DNA of 64,000 bases from contig JADJTQ010000003.1 in assembly GCA_016711125.1 (NCBI GenBank), positions 620,001 to 684,000 of the forward strand. Direction: 5' to 3'. Source of the stretch: Saprospiraceae bacterium. Its GTDB lineage: Bacteria > Bacteroidota > Bacteroidia > Chitinophagales > Saprospiraceae. Below, one piece after another: positions 27,214 through 38,211 of this stretch (the stretch's first letter is position 1; every line of letters begins with the position of its first letter). Made by a program: the position numbers and the translations under genes. The notes under the pieces are model-generated. The model was not told the DNA's origin. It ran no database searches and saw only the letters and a list, made by a program, of their open reading frames with translations.

Positions 27214-30200
27214 TTAAAACTGTGCTCTTAAATTAAATCCAAAACTGCGCACCATGGGTAGTGCAATATCCTGAGTGCCATCAATTTGATGTACCTGCTC
27301 GGGATCCATATTTTCTGTCCATCGCTTAATGGTGTATACATTATTGGCAACCGCACTCAGAGTAAGACCTTGAAGTGACAGTAAATTTGCGATACCGGGT
27401 ATGCGCATAAAATCATAACCCAGCGTTATCTGACGGAGCTTCCAAAAACCTGCATTATACACAAAGTCTTCGCGAATACGCGCATCCGCTTCATAAAAAG
27501 TTTGCACATCTACATGCACCTGGTTGGGTGTGCCGTCAGGGGTAACACCTTCTCCGATCACAAAACCTTGATCTCGCCCTATCAAGCTTTTCTGATGCTT
27601 TCCATGTCGCACGTAGTCAAATTCAGCAGAGGAGATCAGATCATGTCCTAACTTAAAGTCGACCAGGAAAGATGCCGTGAATCCCTTATATTGAAACATG
27701 TTGGTAATACCTCCCACCCATTTAGGAACTGCACTACCTAAGGCAATGGGTACAGAGGTGTTTAAAGGCAGACCATTATTTGCATTAAATATTTTGCGGC
27801 CCTGGTCATCTCGTAGATACCCACTTTCATAAATCTGACCTAAGGGTTGACCTACTACCTGCCGAATCGTACCACCAATGGATACATCTTTATCATCCAA
27901 TCCTAATTTCAGAACTTCGGAGGTATTGTAAGAACCATTCAGGGTTACATCCCAGGAAAAGGTTTTCCCTCTGATTGGCGCGAAGTTTAGGAGCATTTCC
28001 ACTCCTCTATTTTCACTTTCACCCACATTAATCAACTGTGAAGTATATCCTGAAGTATTGGAAATGGCAGCCTGCAATATTTGATCGATGCTAAGTTTGT
28101 TGTAGTAGGCAAAATCCAGCGTAAGTAAGCCAAACAATTGCACATTGAATCCGACCTCATATTCTTTTACCCGCATAGGGCGCAAGTTTGGGTTTGGAAC
28201 TACACTTGAACTCACTGTTCCTAAAGGTTGTACGGAAGTTGGGCCTTGAAATAAGTTGCTATTAATGTTGAAGCCCAGCGTTTGCGAAAATGGATTTACA
28301 TCGGTGTCACTTCCTACCTCGGCATAAGCTGCTCTGATTTTTCCGAAATTTAACCAGTTAGGTAGGCCTGCAATGGCTTGCGAGAATACAAAACTACCAG
28401 ACACGGAAGGATATAACACACTTCTCTCTTCTGGTGAAAGTGTAGAAAACCAGTCATTGCGAGCAGTAACATTTACAAATAAGTAATCATTGTACGATAA
28501 TTCCACGGCTCCGTATAAAGAATTTACTTTGCGCTCGGAATATTCATAAAGCGGATCTCTAACCCGTGTATTAGCTACCGTATATAACCCCGGCACTATA
28601 AAATCTTGTCCACGTATGCTGTTTCGATCAGAGCGACGGTACATCGCATTACCTCCAAAAGTTACGTTGACCCCGAAATTGTCGTTGATCTTTCTGTCAG
28701 CCCCAATTAAAAAGTCGGAGTTAATTTCTCTGAATGTACGTCCATCTTGAGTAACTGCACCATTCACAAAACCCGCTGGGGCAGGTGCAATACCTGCCAT
28801 TAGGGATGGAAAATTTAATATCTGGTCTTGTGAGTAAAAGTCCTGTCCTACTCTTCCCTGAATATAAAGCCAGTCAGTCAAGTTATAACGCATGGTCAAA
28901 TTACCATAGACTCGATCACGGTCTACGTCGTTAAAGTGATCATTGATAGCAAGATAAGGATTGGTCCGGTTTCGAAACCTTGAATAGATGATTTCTCTTC
29001 CTTCGGCATCCCTTTGATATTTTTCTAACAGGTATAAGGGCATAGTATTAGACAGCGTATAGATGGTCTTTGTAGTAGTCATATCCTGAGCTACAATCTG
29101 TGGTGGGTTTTTATGGATTTCCCGGCTGTAGTTGATATTTCCGGAAACACTGAATTTTGGAGTAATATCTTGGGTGAATCCCAGACTGAGATTGTACCGG
29201 TCAAAGCCTGATTTTGGCGTGATGCCATCATTCTTTAATTGTGATAAGGATAGATTGAAACCACCACTTTCTCCACCTCCTGCAATAGAAAGGGTATTAG
29301 TAAAAGTATGTCCGCCATCATAAAAATCCTTGATTTGATTTTTCTGGGGCACATAGGGCACCACTTCACCATCAAATAAAGTCTGGGTCATCCCTGGTTC
29401 TATTTTTTCTCCAAAGCTCCAAACGCCCGAATCGGGAAAAGGACTGGTAGGTCGCTTACCGCGTTCACCCTGTCCGTATTCATACTGAAAATCAGTGTCA
29501 TCAACGGCACGGTCAAAAGTAAGGTTAGAATTGAATGTTATGCCTATGCCCTTCTTTTTACCTTTATTTTTTGTGGTGATCATGATTACACCATCCTTGG
29601 CTCGCGAACCGTAAAGAGCAGCTGCAGCCCCCCCCTTTAAAACAGTCATTGATTCAATAATATCCGGATTGATACTAAGGAGGCCATCGCCTGCATCTGA
29701 ATTGTTGGCTCCCTGGGTACCACCGTATTGTCGATCATTACTGATCGGAATACCATCTACCACAATAAGCGGTTGGTTGTCGCCGGCAAATGCAGATTGT
29801 CCGCGAATCCGAATCCTACTGGAACCACCGGCTCCGGTAGCCATACTCGAAATGTTGACCCCGGAAACTTTACCTTGCAGCGACTGCATAAAGTTTGCTG
29901 AGCGATTTACGGTAACCTCCTCCGGATCTATCTTGACCGTAGAAAATCCTAAGCTTTTGGTAGACTTTTCGATACCCAGAGCAGTGATAACCACCTCGCC
30001 GAGCTGGGTCACATTTTCTTCCAGGGTAACATCAACCGTAGTCCTTCCTTCGATCTCAATCTCGATGGTGTGAAAGCCAGTATAGGAAAACACCAGTGTA
30101 CTGGCATTGTCTGGAGCTGCAATGGAATAGCTGCCGTCGAAGTCAGTTGCGGTTCCAATGCTGGTGCCCTTGACTAGTACATTTACACCTATAAGTGCGT

Positions 30201-30372
30201 CACCATTTCGCGAAGTGACCGTACCGGAAATATTTTTTTCTTCGAGGTCGGTGAATATTTCCCCCAGGTCATTAGCCGCAGGGAGCCAACCGACAAGAAC
30301 TAGCTGTAAGAGAAAAACGCAGTAGAAGGCTTTTTTAAGGCCATAGAATTGATAACGTAGATCATTCTTCAT
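27214..30372 (-). CDS. SusC/RagA-family TonB-linked outer-membrane transporter
   Basis: A 1052-residue protein. After a signal (about residues 15-32) comes a carboxypeptidase-regulatory-like domain (ISGTVTSRNGDALIGVNV, about 48-120). Then follows the plug with SRIRIRGQSAFAGDNQPLIV and LKGGAAAALYGSRAKDGVIM, both hallmarks of SusC-type receptors, and finally a long beta barrel ending FNLRAQF with a terminal aromatic residue. It imports oligosaccharides or other ligands with TonB energy. The frame is intact across 3.1 kb, unlike its partner. A palindrome lies about 50 bp upstream of the start. Confidence 0.95.
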   Translation of the reverse strand: MKNDLRYQFYGLKKAFYCVFLLQLVLVGWLPAANDLGEIFTDLEEKNISGTVTSRNGDALIGVNVLVKGTSIGTATDFDGSYSIAAPDNASTLVFSYTGFHTIEIEIEGRTTVDVTLEENVTQLGEVVITALGIEKSTKSLGFSTVKIDPEEVTVNRSANFMQSLQGKVSGVNISSMATGAGGSSRIRIRGQSAFAGDNQPLIVVDGIPISNDRQYGGTQGANNSDAGDGLLSINPDIIESMTVLKGGAAAALYGSRAKDGVIMITTKNKGKKKGIGITFNSNLTFDRAVDDTDFQYEYGQGERGKRPTSPFPDSGVWSFGEKIEPGMTQTLFDGEVVPYVPQKNQIKDFYDGGHTFTNTLSIAGGGESGGFNLSLSQLKNDGITPKSGFDRYNLSLGFTQDITPKFSVSGNINYSREIHKNPPQIVAQDMTTTKTIYTLSNTMPLYLLEKYQRDAEGREIIYSRFRNRTNPYLAINDHFNDVDRDRVYGNLTMRYNLTDWLYIQGRVGQDFYSQDQILNFPSLMAGIAPAPAGFVNGAVTQDGRTFREINSDFLIGADRKINDNFGVNVTFGGNAMYRRSDRNSIRGQDFIVPGLYTVANTRVRDPLYEYSERKVNSLYGAVELSYNDYLFVNVTARNDWFSTLSPEERSVLYPSVSGSFVFSQAIAGLPNWLNFGKIRAAYAEVGSDTDVNPFSQTLGFNINSNLFQGPTSVQPLGTVSSSVVPNPNLRPMRVKEYEVGFNVQLFGLLTLDFAYYNKLSIDQILQAAISNTSGYTSQLINVGESENRGVEMLLNFAPIRGKTFSWDVTLNGSYNTSEVLKLGLDDKDVSIGGTIRQVVGQPLGQIYESGYLRDDQGRKIFNANNGLPLNTSVPIALGSAVPKWVGGITNMFQYKGFTASFLVDFKLGHDLISSAEFDYVRHGKHQKSLIGRDQGFVIGEGVTPDGTPNQVHVDVQTFYEADARIREDFVYNAGFWKLRQITLGYDFMRIPGIANLLSLQGLTLSAVANNVYTIKRWTENMDPEQVHQIDGTQDIALPMVRSFGFNLRAQF

Positions 30373-30421
30373 AACAATTGAAATTGGTTGAAAAAATTGA
30401 ATAATAGGTAGCAGTATGCAG

Positions 30422-30441
30422 TCACCTTGATGACAAGGTGA
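30422..30441. promoter_or_regulatory. perfect inverted repeat upstream of susC
   Basis: TCACCTTG-ATGA-CAAGGTGA, an 8-bp perfect stem with a 4-base loop, lies about 50 bp in front of the SusC start. It could be an operator or an RNA hairpin in the leader. A short GTAGTCA repeat cluster (30451-30472) adjoins it. Confidence 0.5.
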
Positions 30442-31146
30442 TCAGTAGCAATGTAGTCAGTAGTCAGTAGTCGTGAAAGTGTGGTGGTCAAGTCCGTTTT
30501 TCCAACTATACTATCACACGGCAACTAAGATCAATAAAAGTTTTTACAATTTGGCAAATTATCTTCCGAATGGGACAATAAAGAGAATCAATTTCTATTC
30601 AACTAGATCTCTTGTTACCACTAGGATTTCCATCCGAAAGTATGCTCTCTTGATGATTTTATCTTGCAAAATCATCATCCCAGGTACTCACTAATCCAGC
30701 TCATGGATGCATTGTAGTCAACCAATCGTGATATAGAGACTTGGAGGCTCTTGAAATACTCACCTCTTACCACTGATTTAATGTGTAGTATGTTTTACCG
30801 TAAAAATGATGCAATCACTGCCCCCATTCCGCTCAGTAGACGGCGTGCTCCAATCTGTGGTCGGCTATTATGGCGAAGATTTCAGATATGTTGAAATCGA
30901 ATCGATAGCTATTCAGACCAGAATATTTTGATTCGATGCCTGATAGAGATCGGTATGGGATCTTGGACACCGACTCATATTGCAATTTTCCCCCGCATAC
31001 GTAATTGTTTGACAAAAATGAGATCTTCGATGAGTATTGCTAGTTTGTGAAATAATCTGATCATATATACGGACCAGACACTTTCTCAGATTTCAACAAA
31101 TAAGGAGATTCTAGAAATCGGTAGCTAATAAAAAAGAGGAGAACGC
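30442..31146. other. divergent intergenic region
   Basis: About 700 bp between SusC and the malate-synthase-like gene. No coding sequence is recognised. It contains short GTAGTCA direct repeats at its left end and the AGAGGAGAA ribosome-binding site of the right-hand gene at its end. Confidence 0.4.
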
Positions 31147-33021
31147 ATGAATTCGATCAAAATTCGGACAGATCTACAAAATCAATATCCTGATATTTAT
31201 ACCGACGAAGTGGTGGACGCTTTAGTGAATTTGCTTCCTCTTAATGAAACCATCCATGAAGCCATGGCTAGACGCAATCAAAGGAGGTTAGATCGCTCTG
31301 CCAGTAAAGAATACATCGACTTTTTGGATCCTGATTTCATCATCCCATTCTCAGGTCTTAATGTGCAAGACATCCGTGATGGGAAGTTTTTAGGGTCTCC
31401 GATACCTGCTGATTTACAATGCCAATGGATCCAGGGTACTGGCCCTGCCGCCCGTCCGAATGCAGCGGTAGAAACTAATTTGAGGAATGTAGCCTATGCA
31501 TTACTCTCAGGTGCAGACGGTTGGATGTTTGATTGCGAAGATGCATTAGGGCAGGTCGGTACGATGTCGTTAGATCATCAGCGTAGTTTAAAACTGGCCA
31601 TTAGCAGGGACCCATTGTTCGTCACCGTGGCGAGAGAAGTATCTCAGGAAATGAATACCTGGTCGAAGCAATTTTTCGGCCGGGAGATTGTCGAAGATTG
31701 GTCTAAACAGCTGAGTTTTACCACTATCATCTGCCGGGCAAGAGGGCTGCATCTTGATGACCGGCATCTGCAAACCGAGGAGGAAAAGCCATTGGCTGCT
31801 TCATTGGTTGATACCGTACTCTATATTGTGAATAACCATCGGTCATTCATGAAGGAAGGGAGATCCCTGGTCTTGTACCTGCCTAAAATTCAGACTGCGG
31901 AAGAGGCGGCAATCTGGAATGACATCCTGACCCAACTTGAAATTCATTTGCAACTTGAAGTCGGAACTATCAAAGCCTACGTTTTAGTAGAGCAGCTGGA
32001 AGCCACCTATCAGTTGATGGAAATCAGAGCTTGTTTAGGCAAACATTTTGTTGGCTATAATACAGGCCGGTGGGACTATATCAACAGTGTGTCAGATGCC
32101 ATGGCTTGGGATAAAGGTTTCATCAATCCCAACATTGAGGAAATTGGCATGACGTACGGATACATGCGTCATTATGAAGACCGGGTGCGAAGAGTGGTCA
32201 ATACAGCTGATCAGTCCGGTCATTTTGCACTATGGCAAGGAGGAATGGAACCCAACATTCCTGTAGGTTCAAAGGAGGGTGTTGAGGCTAGTATGATGAA
32301 AGCCGTGCACGGCGCCATCCGGGAAGAGCAGGCTGGGGCCAGCGGCAAATGGGTTGCTCATTGGAAAATGGTGCACATTGTTCGCCCGGTTTGGGAAAAG
32401 GTGGGCAAAATAAATCAACTGGGCCGAAATTTTCCAGCACCTATTTACAAAACAGAAGATGCAGTAAACCTCCGGGTACTGGAACCGGCTGAAAGATCAA
32501 TCAGGGGTGCAAGAAATCTGTTGAGCGTCGCCATCCAATATGGCAATGCCTTTGGGCAAGGCTTTCAAGCAGCAGCCTTAAAAGCGGCTGATTTTTTTGG
32601 AAATGATGATGTATTATATCTCATGGAAGATATGGCCACCGGAGAAATCCGGGTCAGCATCTTGTGGGAGTGGATCAACAAAGGCGCTCAATTGACGATA
32701 GGAGATTCTGACCTCAATTTAGTGGAAGGAGATGTCTTTACGCACGAATTATTTAAAAAAATGCTCGCACAAGAATATAGTAAACTATTGTCAGCTGACA
32801 ACCGAGATGTACATAATGATTCTAAACAAGACACCCTGCCTATTGCTCGGGAGATCGTGGAAAAATATGTTTTGAGCCCCGAGAAATTCCCCTGGTATAT
32901 TGACCTGCTTAATATCAATTTAAATAATAGAGATTTAGCAATAGCTAAACGAAGAATTGACATTTACATTGACGTTTTTCTGAAAGAGAACCGCAGAATT
33001 ACTGAAAATCTGGATTTGTGA
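31147..33021 (+). CDS. malate synthase-like protein (divergent, 624 residues)
   Basis: The family condenses glyoxylate and acetyl-CoA to malate. Visible signatures are SGADGWMFDCEDALGQ, HFVGYNTGRWDYINSV, HFALWQGGMEPNIPVGS and SGKWVAHW. YLMEDMATGEIR corresponds to the MEDAATAEISR segment that carries the catalytic Asp in malate synthase A, and WEWINKGA follows. At 624 residues it is longer than the usual 530-550. RARGLH stands where VPRG-type motifs occur, so specificity may differ. No isocitrate lyase is adjacent; glyoxylate might come from sugar-acid breakdown. A strong purine-rich site (AGAGGAGAA) 5 bp before the ATG supports the start. Confidence 0.78.
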   Translation: MNSIKIRTDLQNQYPDIYTDEVVDALVNLLPLNETIHEAMARRNQRRLDRSASKEYIDFLDPDFIIPFSGLNVQDIRDGKFLGSPIPADLQCQWIQGTGPAARPNAAVETNLRNVAYALLSGADGWMFDCEDALGQVGTMSLDHQRSLKLAISRDPLFVTVAREVSQEMNTWSKQFFGREIVEDWSKQLSFTTIICRARGLHLDDRHLQTEEEKPLAASLVDTVLYIVNNHRSFMKEGRSLVLYLPKIQTAEEAAIWNDILTQLEIHLQLEVGTIKAYVLVEQLEATYQLMEIRACLGKHFVGYNTGRWDYINSVSDAMAWDKGFINPNIEEIGMTYGYMRHYEDRVRRVVNTADQSGHFALWQGGMEPNIPVGSKEGVEASMMKAVHGAIREEQAGASGKWVAHWKMVHIVRPVWEKVGKINQLGRNFPAPIYKTEDAVNLRVLEPAERSIRGARNLLSVAIQYGNAFGQGFQAAALKAADFFGNDDVLYLMEDMATGEIRVSILWEWINKGAQLTIGDSDLNLVEGDVFTHELFKKMLAQEYSKLLSADNRDVHNDSKQDTLPIAREIVEKYVLSPEKFPWYIDLLNINLNNRDLAIAKRRIDIYIDVFLKENRRITENLDL

Positions 33022-33096
33022 TGGAATCTGGATCATGCGTAGTTTTTCCACCCCCTGCCCCCTCAAGGGGCCTACTTTCCTGACCAATCATTTTCT

Positions 33097-34586
33097 TTAA
33101 TTCAACATGGTTTTACCTTCACTTAATTGCCGTCTTTCAAGCAATTGCGCAGATAATACTTGCTGAGTGGTCAAATATGCAGAATCCATTACTACATTTA
33201 TATTTTCAAGCGAGTCTTTTGCGTGATCATATAGCATTTTTGCGATGACTGCTCCGTTTTCGGGATCGATCCATTCGGTGTAAACAAATTGATCCGTTTT
33301 AATACTTTCTCCTTTATGAAATCGGCTAAAAATGGCTTCCTTAAAATTTTGATGCGGATTTTCTAAAAGGGGTACAAGGCTTTCACCGTCTAAATGATTG
33401 GGTTTGGATAGGTTTGCGAGCTCGCATAGAGTGGGATACACATCGACAAATTCTGTTAGTGCACGAGTTTCTTGTTTTTTTAGGTAGCCCGGAGCACTGA
33501 TGATTAATGGTGCCCGCATCGAAGATTCAAAGTTGGCATGTTTGCACCACATCGTATGATCTTCAAGGTTCCAACCATGATCACCCCACAGTATCACGAT
33601 GGTATTGTCTTTGAGTTTCAGCCTTTCAAGTGCATCAAGCAATTTTCCAATCTGAGCATCGGTATAACTAATACATGCGTAGTATCCCTGGGTGAGCAAA
33701 CGAGCAGTATCTCTCGATACCGGCCCTTTAGCTGGGATCAATGCATAGTTTCTTAATTCACCGGAATTATGGATGGCTTCAGCGGGAGCATTTTGAGGTA
33801 CAAATGCATTAGGCGACATGGGAATCTGCTCAGGATCATACAAGTCCCAATATTTCTTAGGGGCATTAAAGGGTAAGTGTGGTTTCCAAAAGCCCACTGC
33901 CAGAAAAACGGCCTTCCCTCTTTAGCGAAAGCATTTAGTTCCTGAATAGCTTTTTCGGCTAATTTTCCATCCTTATAAGCAGTGTCCGGAACATCAGGAT
34001 ATTCAAAAGCGGGACCCCTCATTTTAGACCGATCTCCACCCGGTTTAAATTCGGGATGATTTCGAATAATTGCCAATGAATTGCTGTCCGCATAATCAAA
34101 CCAACCATATTCCGCATCGGTAGTGGTAGGAGACCAGGGCACTTTACTCCACGCACTTAATTGGTCATCGGCATAATGGAAAATTTTTCCTAACGAAACA
34201 GTCGTGTAACCGTTTTGCTTAAAATGCTCTGGCAAGCTGATTGCGCCGGGAAAATCTTCGTCCATTCTGGTTGTATAGTCAACAAATCGGCGAGATGTCG
34301 GCCGCACTCCGCAAAGTAAGCTGGCGCGAGATGCACCGCAAACCGGCACTTGACAATAATTTCGTTTGAATATAGTGCCCAGCGAAGCCAGCCGATCGAT
34401 ATTAGGTGAATGAATGTGATGTTGTCCATAGCAGTTCAGCTCCGGTCGAAGATCGTCAACGGCGATAAACAGGATATTGGGAGGAGGTACTTTGGCTGAA
34501 TCAGGATTCCCGCAAGTAATGGTCGATAAAGAAAGAATTGCGAGATTGGCAATCGTGAAGGTAGATTTGCAAATAGTCTTCTGCAT
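33097..34586 (-). CDS. sulfatase (iduronate-2-sulfatase-like lipoprotein), frameshifted
   Basis: An N-terminal lipoprotein-like leader ends STITC (Cys25). The sulfatase fold follows: NILFIAVDDLRPELNCYG (metal-binding Asp44/Asp45), then Cys83-Gly-Ala-Ser-Arg, the CxAxR formylglycine motif. One T is missing in the run near 33905; restoring it gives PFFLAVGFWKPHLPF, a signature of iduronate-2-sulfatase-type enzymes. Next come GYYACISYTDAQIGKLL, VILWGDHGWNLEDHTMWCKH and APLIISAPGY. Joined length is about 496 residues. It would remove sulfate esters from glycans near the outer membrane and needs a formylglycine-generating or anSME enzyme from elsewhere. Confidence 0.9.
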
Positions 34587-34812
34587 AAAAGATAAATTTT
34601 ACTATTTATGGAACAACGGTTAGTACCCTGACTAAAAGTAATACAAATGTGACACAATACCTCGGTTCGATAGGCCTACCTAGTATCTCTCAAGTTTTGA
34701 TTAAATGATTTGAAAATCTTTGATTAACACCTCCCGACGCTTGCAATCTTTGCTGACCTATACGATAATTATCGACCAAATTAAGTTATCTTAAGCGAAC
34801 CAGATTTATAAT

Positions 34813-36119
34813 ATGATTTCCCGACGAAAATTTATTAATACCGGAGCTTCGTTGGCTCTCGGATCATTGATGCCCTATCATCAGAATCAAAATGATAAGA
34901 TGATACACCCAATTACCTCAGGTGCTAAACAGCACTGGTTCGGCTATTATGATAAACAGCAGATCGATCATTCCGGTAGGTTTGCTTTGGGTGGGCAAGT
35001 CGACACTTTTTTTCGATCGCCAACCTTAAAGGACGAATTGGAAATTGGGATTATAGATTTGCAACAGGGAAATCAATGGAATAAGATTGGGAGTTCAAAA
35101 ACCTGGGGTTGGCAACAAGGCTGCATGTTGCAATGGGTACCTGGTGCCTCAGAACAAGTCATCTGGAATGATGTGGAAAAAGGTAAATATGTGAGCAGAA
35201 TTTACCACCTGGGCAAAAAGAAAATACGGACACTGCCACGGCCTATTTATACACTCGACCCCAAAGGTAAATTTGCCTTGTGTATTGACTTTCACCGCTT
35301 ACAATTTTTCGGCCAGGTTATGGATATGCGCAGGTTGCTCGTCAGGATGGTTATCTTCCTGCGCCAGATGATCAAGGTATTTATAAGATGGATTTGGCCA
35401 CAGGTGAGTATGAATTGATATTGACCTATGCGCAAATATCTCAGTTGGGATTTCCTGGTGAGGCACTGGATAAAAATTATCATTGGTTTAATCACCTTCT
35501 GATCAATCCTTCCGGTAACCGGTTTATTTTTCTAAATCGCTCAAGAATTAAAGGTTCAATGGCCGAGATGGATGAATATTTAAAGGACCATCCGGAAAAA
35601 ATGCGACAAGGCTTTAGTAGTCATTATATTACCCGGGCGATTACTGCTAACCTCGATGGAACTGACATATTTCCTTTAAATGACAGTGGTCAATTTTCTC
35701 ATTTTATCTGGAAAGGAGATGATGTGATTACTGCCTGGGCTTGCCCGGAAGGCGACCCGGACGCGGCATTTTTTGAATTTCCGGATCGCACAAAAAAATA
35801 TTTGAAGATTGGGGTTACCGAGATGCTCGTCAATGGGCATAATACTTATGTGCCTGGTACTAATTATGAGTGGATACTTAATGATACATACCCAAGTCCG
35901 GATGATCGTAAACAAACGCTTTATTTATTTCATGTCCCGACTGGCCGAAAAATAATTCTTGGCCGCTTTTATGAGCCAGATCAATTTAAAGGTGAGTGGC
36001 GATGTGATTTACATCCACGTTGTGATCAGCAAGGACACCGGGTTTTTTTCGATTCAACTCACCAAGGGGACAAGAGACAAATGTATGTGCTGGATATTCG
36101 AGATATTGTCAAGGCCTGA
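34813..36119 (+). CDS. oligogalacturonate-lyase-like beta-propeller protein, frameshifted
   Basis: A Tat-type leader (SRRKFINTGASLALGSL) precedes a WD40/TolB-like propeller: QHWFGYYDKQQIDHSGRFAL, WGWQQGCMLQWVPG and PRPIYTLDPKGKFAL. One base is missing after a T run near 35310; restored, it reads RPGYGYAQVARQDGYLPAPD and continues GIYKMDLATGEYELI. Then come HHWFNHLLINPSGNR-like, VNGHNTYVPGTNYEWILNDT and CDLHPRCDQQGHRVFFDS. Joined length is about 436 residues. The layout matches exported oligogalacturonide-lyase-like proteins. Whether lyase activity is retained is not shown by the motifs I can check. Confidence 0.75.
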
Positions 36120-36141
36120 TCGGTCCACTCCTTGACTTAAA

Positions 36142-37385
36142 TCAGCCTTTTAATAAAACATGCTTCTTAATGTAATCAGGATCAATAGTAGCACCCAGAC
36201 CTGGTCCCGTAGGTACAGTGATCAATCCATCGTCACTTTGTAAAGTTGATGTTTCACAGGTCATTGGCAAATCATCACTCGGACCTTTGTATTCATGAAA
36301 AGGACCTGCGTTAGGCAGTGCAGAAACAAAGTGTGCCATATAAATGTGACCCAACCCGGATCCCGAAATATGAGGTACACACTCGAGTCCTTTCGCTGCT
36401 GCCATTCTGGCCACCCGCATCGAACGGATCATGCCACCAAAATAGAAAATATCAGGCTGAACGATTTGGAGCGCATCATTGGCGATCAACCAACGAAAAT
36501 TATGCATGCTGGGTTCTTGCTCGCCACCGGCGATAGGGACTTACATTTTTTGGCAACCATTCGGGTTTCTTCATACCAGTCGAATGGTACGGGCTCTTCA
36601 TAAAAATCGATACCATGTTCGCTTAATATTTTTCCAATCCGTATGGCCTCTTCCAAATTGTAGGACCCATTGGCATCAGCATAGATTTTCATTTCCGGTC
36701 CAAAGGCCGGTCGCATCATAGGGATCAGTTTTTCTGATCGACCCGGTGGAATTTCAGGGCCACTCATTCGACCCCCGAGTTTGAATTTTACGGCTTTGGC
36801 TCCTGATTCGGCCACAGCCTTTTTGATTAATTCAAGCGATTCTTCAGCTGGCTTTCCGCGGTAATTATTAGCCTGATAAACGGCAATTTTCTTGTGATGG
36901 ATCGAGCCGATTAATGCACCTAATGACTTTCCAGCTATTTTTCCTAGCAGATCCAGTATGGCAAATTCAATCGTAGCCAGTGGTACCCATAATGCCAGAC
37001 TTTGAAGTTTGTAATTACTATCATGTACATAAACTTCTTCTAGCAGTTGTTCAAGGTCACGGGCATCCTTGCCAATAAAAAAAGGTTGAATTCTCAAAAG
37101 AAAAATAGGGTAGAGCGAAACCATTTGCATGTTGTTACTCACACTAATTCCCACCCCTTGATCGATGGAGGTGACCCGGCAAATAAAATTGTCCTGATAT
37201 CTTAGGAGCTCAACCTGCTCAATAATCACGGGGATTTTAATCTCGGGAATATTTAATACCGTTCGGCTTAATGCCTGATCAAGATCCTGATATTTGTCAG
37301 TTTCTGAGGGATTACTTCTCTTATTGATAATCGAAATACCGGTCCCCGATACCAAACTGTTACGAATAAAATTACGTCTTTTCAT
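36142..37385 (-). CDS. mandelate racemase/enolase-superfamily protein with exported leader, frameshifted
   Basis: A Tat-like N-terminus (MKRRNFIRNSLVSGTGISI) precedes an enolase capping domain (ATIEFAILDLLGKIAGKSL) and barrel start: AVKFKLGGRMSGPE with the KxK-type region, MKIYADANGSYNLEEAI for the first metal ligand, and DFYEEPVPFDWYEE for the second. A one-base loss near 36535 breaks PIAGGEQEPSMHNFRWLIAN, where the Glu gives the third ligand. It then continues LQIVQPDIFYFGGM and ends near GLGATIDPDY. Joined length is about 414 residues. It probably dehydrates or isomerises a sugar acid; the substrate is unknown. The gene is convergent with the propeller gene. Confidence 0.85.
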
Positions 37386-37425
37386 AAAATGGAGCTAGGA
37401 GACTAAGGTACTTTAAAGCTGGGAC

Positions 37426-37878
37426 CTACCGGTAATTACTGATAAATTCATTTTGATTTATTGTTCCCTGAATACAACCGCTCCACTGACCAAGTTCATG
37501 CAGGCAAACTGCCAAAATGCCGGCAGAAGTATATTGCTGGTTAGCAGTTTGGGCGGCTGTTTTTAAATTAATGGTTGATTCGGAAATGCCTACCTGAGTA
37601 TCTCGGGCTAGTTGGATAAGGTCATCAGCGCGGTTATAAAAGTTTTGCCAGGTACTTCCATCCACTATCGATTGAGGATTGAGATATATCGCAGCATAAC
37701 GCCTGTCTTCTGCCTCCAGGACATGATGATATCGGAGGAAATTTTCAAGCCAGGGTTCCACTTTAGAAAATTTGGAACGGAGGGTACTGGTGCAAATTGG
37801 ATAGCATTGCCTGATAAGATGCAATAGTTCGGCCAGATCGTTCTCACTTAATTGAGGATAGTGCTTGTTGTCGATCAT
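37426..37878 (-). CDS. unrecognised cytosolic protein
   Basis: About 150 residues, with the start set at MIDNKHYPQLSENDLAEL; an upstream ATG at 37914 would add 12 residues. No signal peptide or membrane segment is visible. The chain is mainly helical, with AEDRRYAAIYLNPQ and TAAQTANQQYTSAGILAVCLHELGQWSG-type alanine-rich helices toward the end. I do not recognise the family. It starts outside the metal island and ends 40 bp before the enolase-family gene start on the same strand, so it may share a transcript with it. Confidence 0.5.
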   Translation of the reverse strand: MIDNKHYPQLSENDLAELLHLIRQCYPICTSTLRSKFSKVEPWLENFLRYHHVLEAEDRRYAAIYLNPQSIVDGSTWQNFYNRADDLIQLARDTQVGISESTINLKTAAQTANQQYTSAGILAVCLHELGQWSGCIQGTINQNEFISNYR

Positions 37879-38058
37879 GGTCGGAAATATTTGCTTCAGC
37901 AAAGTACTTGGCACGCATCAGTATGACATAATATACTGCTTCAATTTGCACTATCATCACAGCCATGTTTGCCGGGGTGGTCAGCATGATATCGAAATTA
38001 ACTTATTAAGTAATTAAGTAATATCCTTTTTATTTGCCAAAATTGTTTTTTGGTGATT

Positions 38059-38166
38059 TCACGTTTTGCGTTTGCTCCTCAATAAAAATACAATGATGAG
38101 TATCACGGCAAGTGGAATAATCCACATAGCCCAACCCATGCCCCAGCCCCAATAATTATCATGCAT
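38059..38166 (-). CDS. 35-residue Trp/Gly-rich membrane peptide
   Basis: A tiny frame reading MHDNYWGWGMGWAMW, then a hydrophobic stretch IIPLAVILIIVFLL and a basic tail RSKRKT. This is a classic single-span membrane peptide with a positive-inside C-terminus. Similar short Met/Trp/Gly-headed peptides often accompany copper and heavy-metal genes in bacteria. It sits 45 bp after the CopZ-like gene on the same strand, and its C-terminal half resembles the IS66-interrupted peptide at 40237. Confidence 0.6.
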   Translation of the reverse strand: MHDNYWGWGMGWAMWIIPLAVILIIVFLLRSKRKT

Positions 38167-38211
38167 CAGTTTAGTTATTTTTTGTGATTTAAGTGGAAGT
38201 CGGATGAGATG

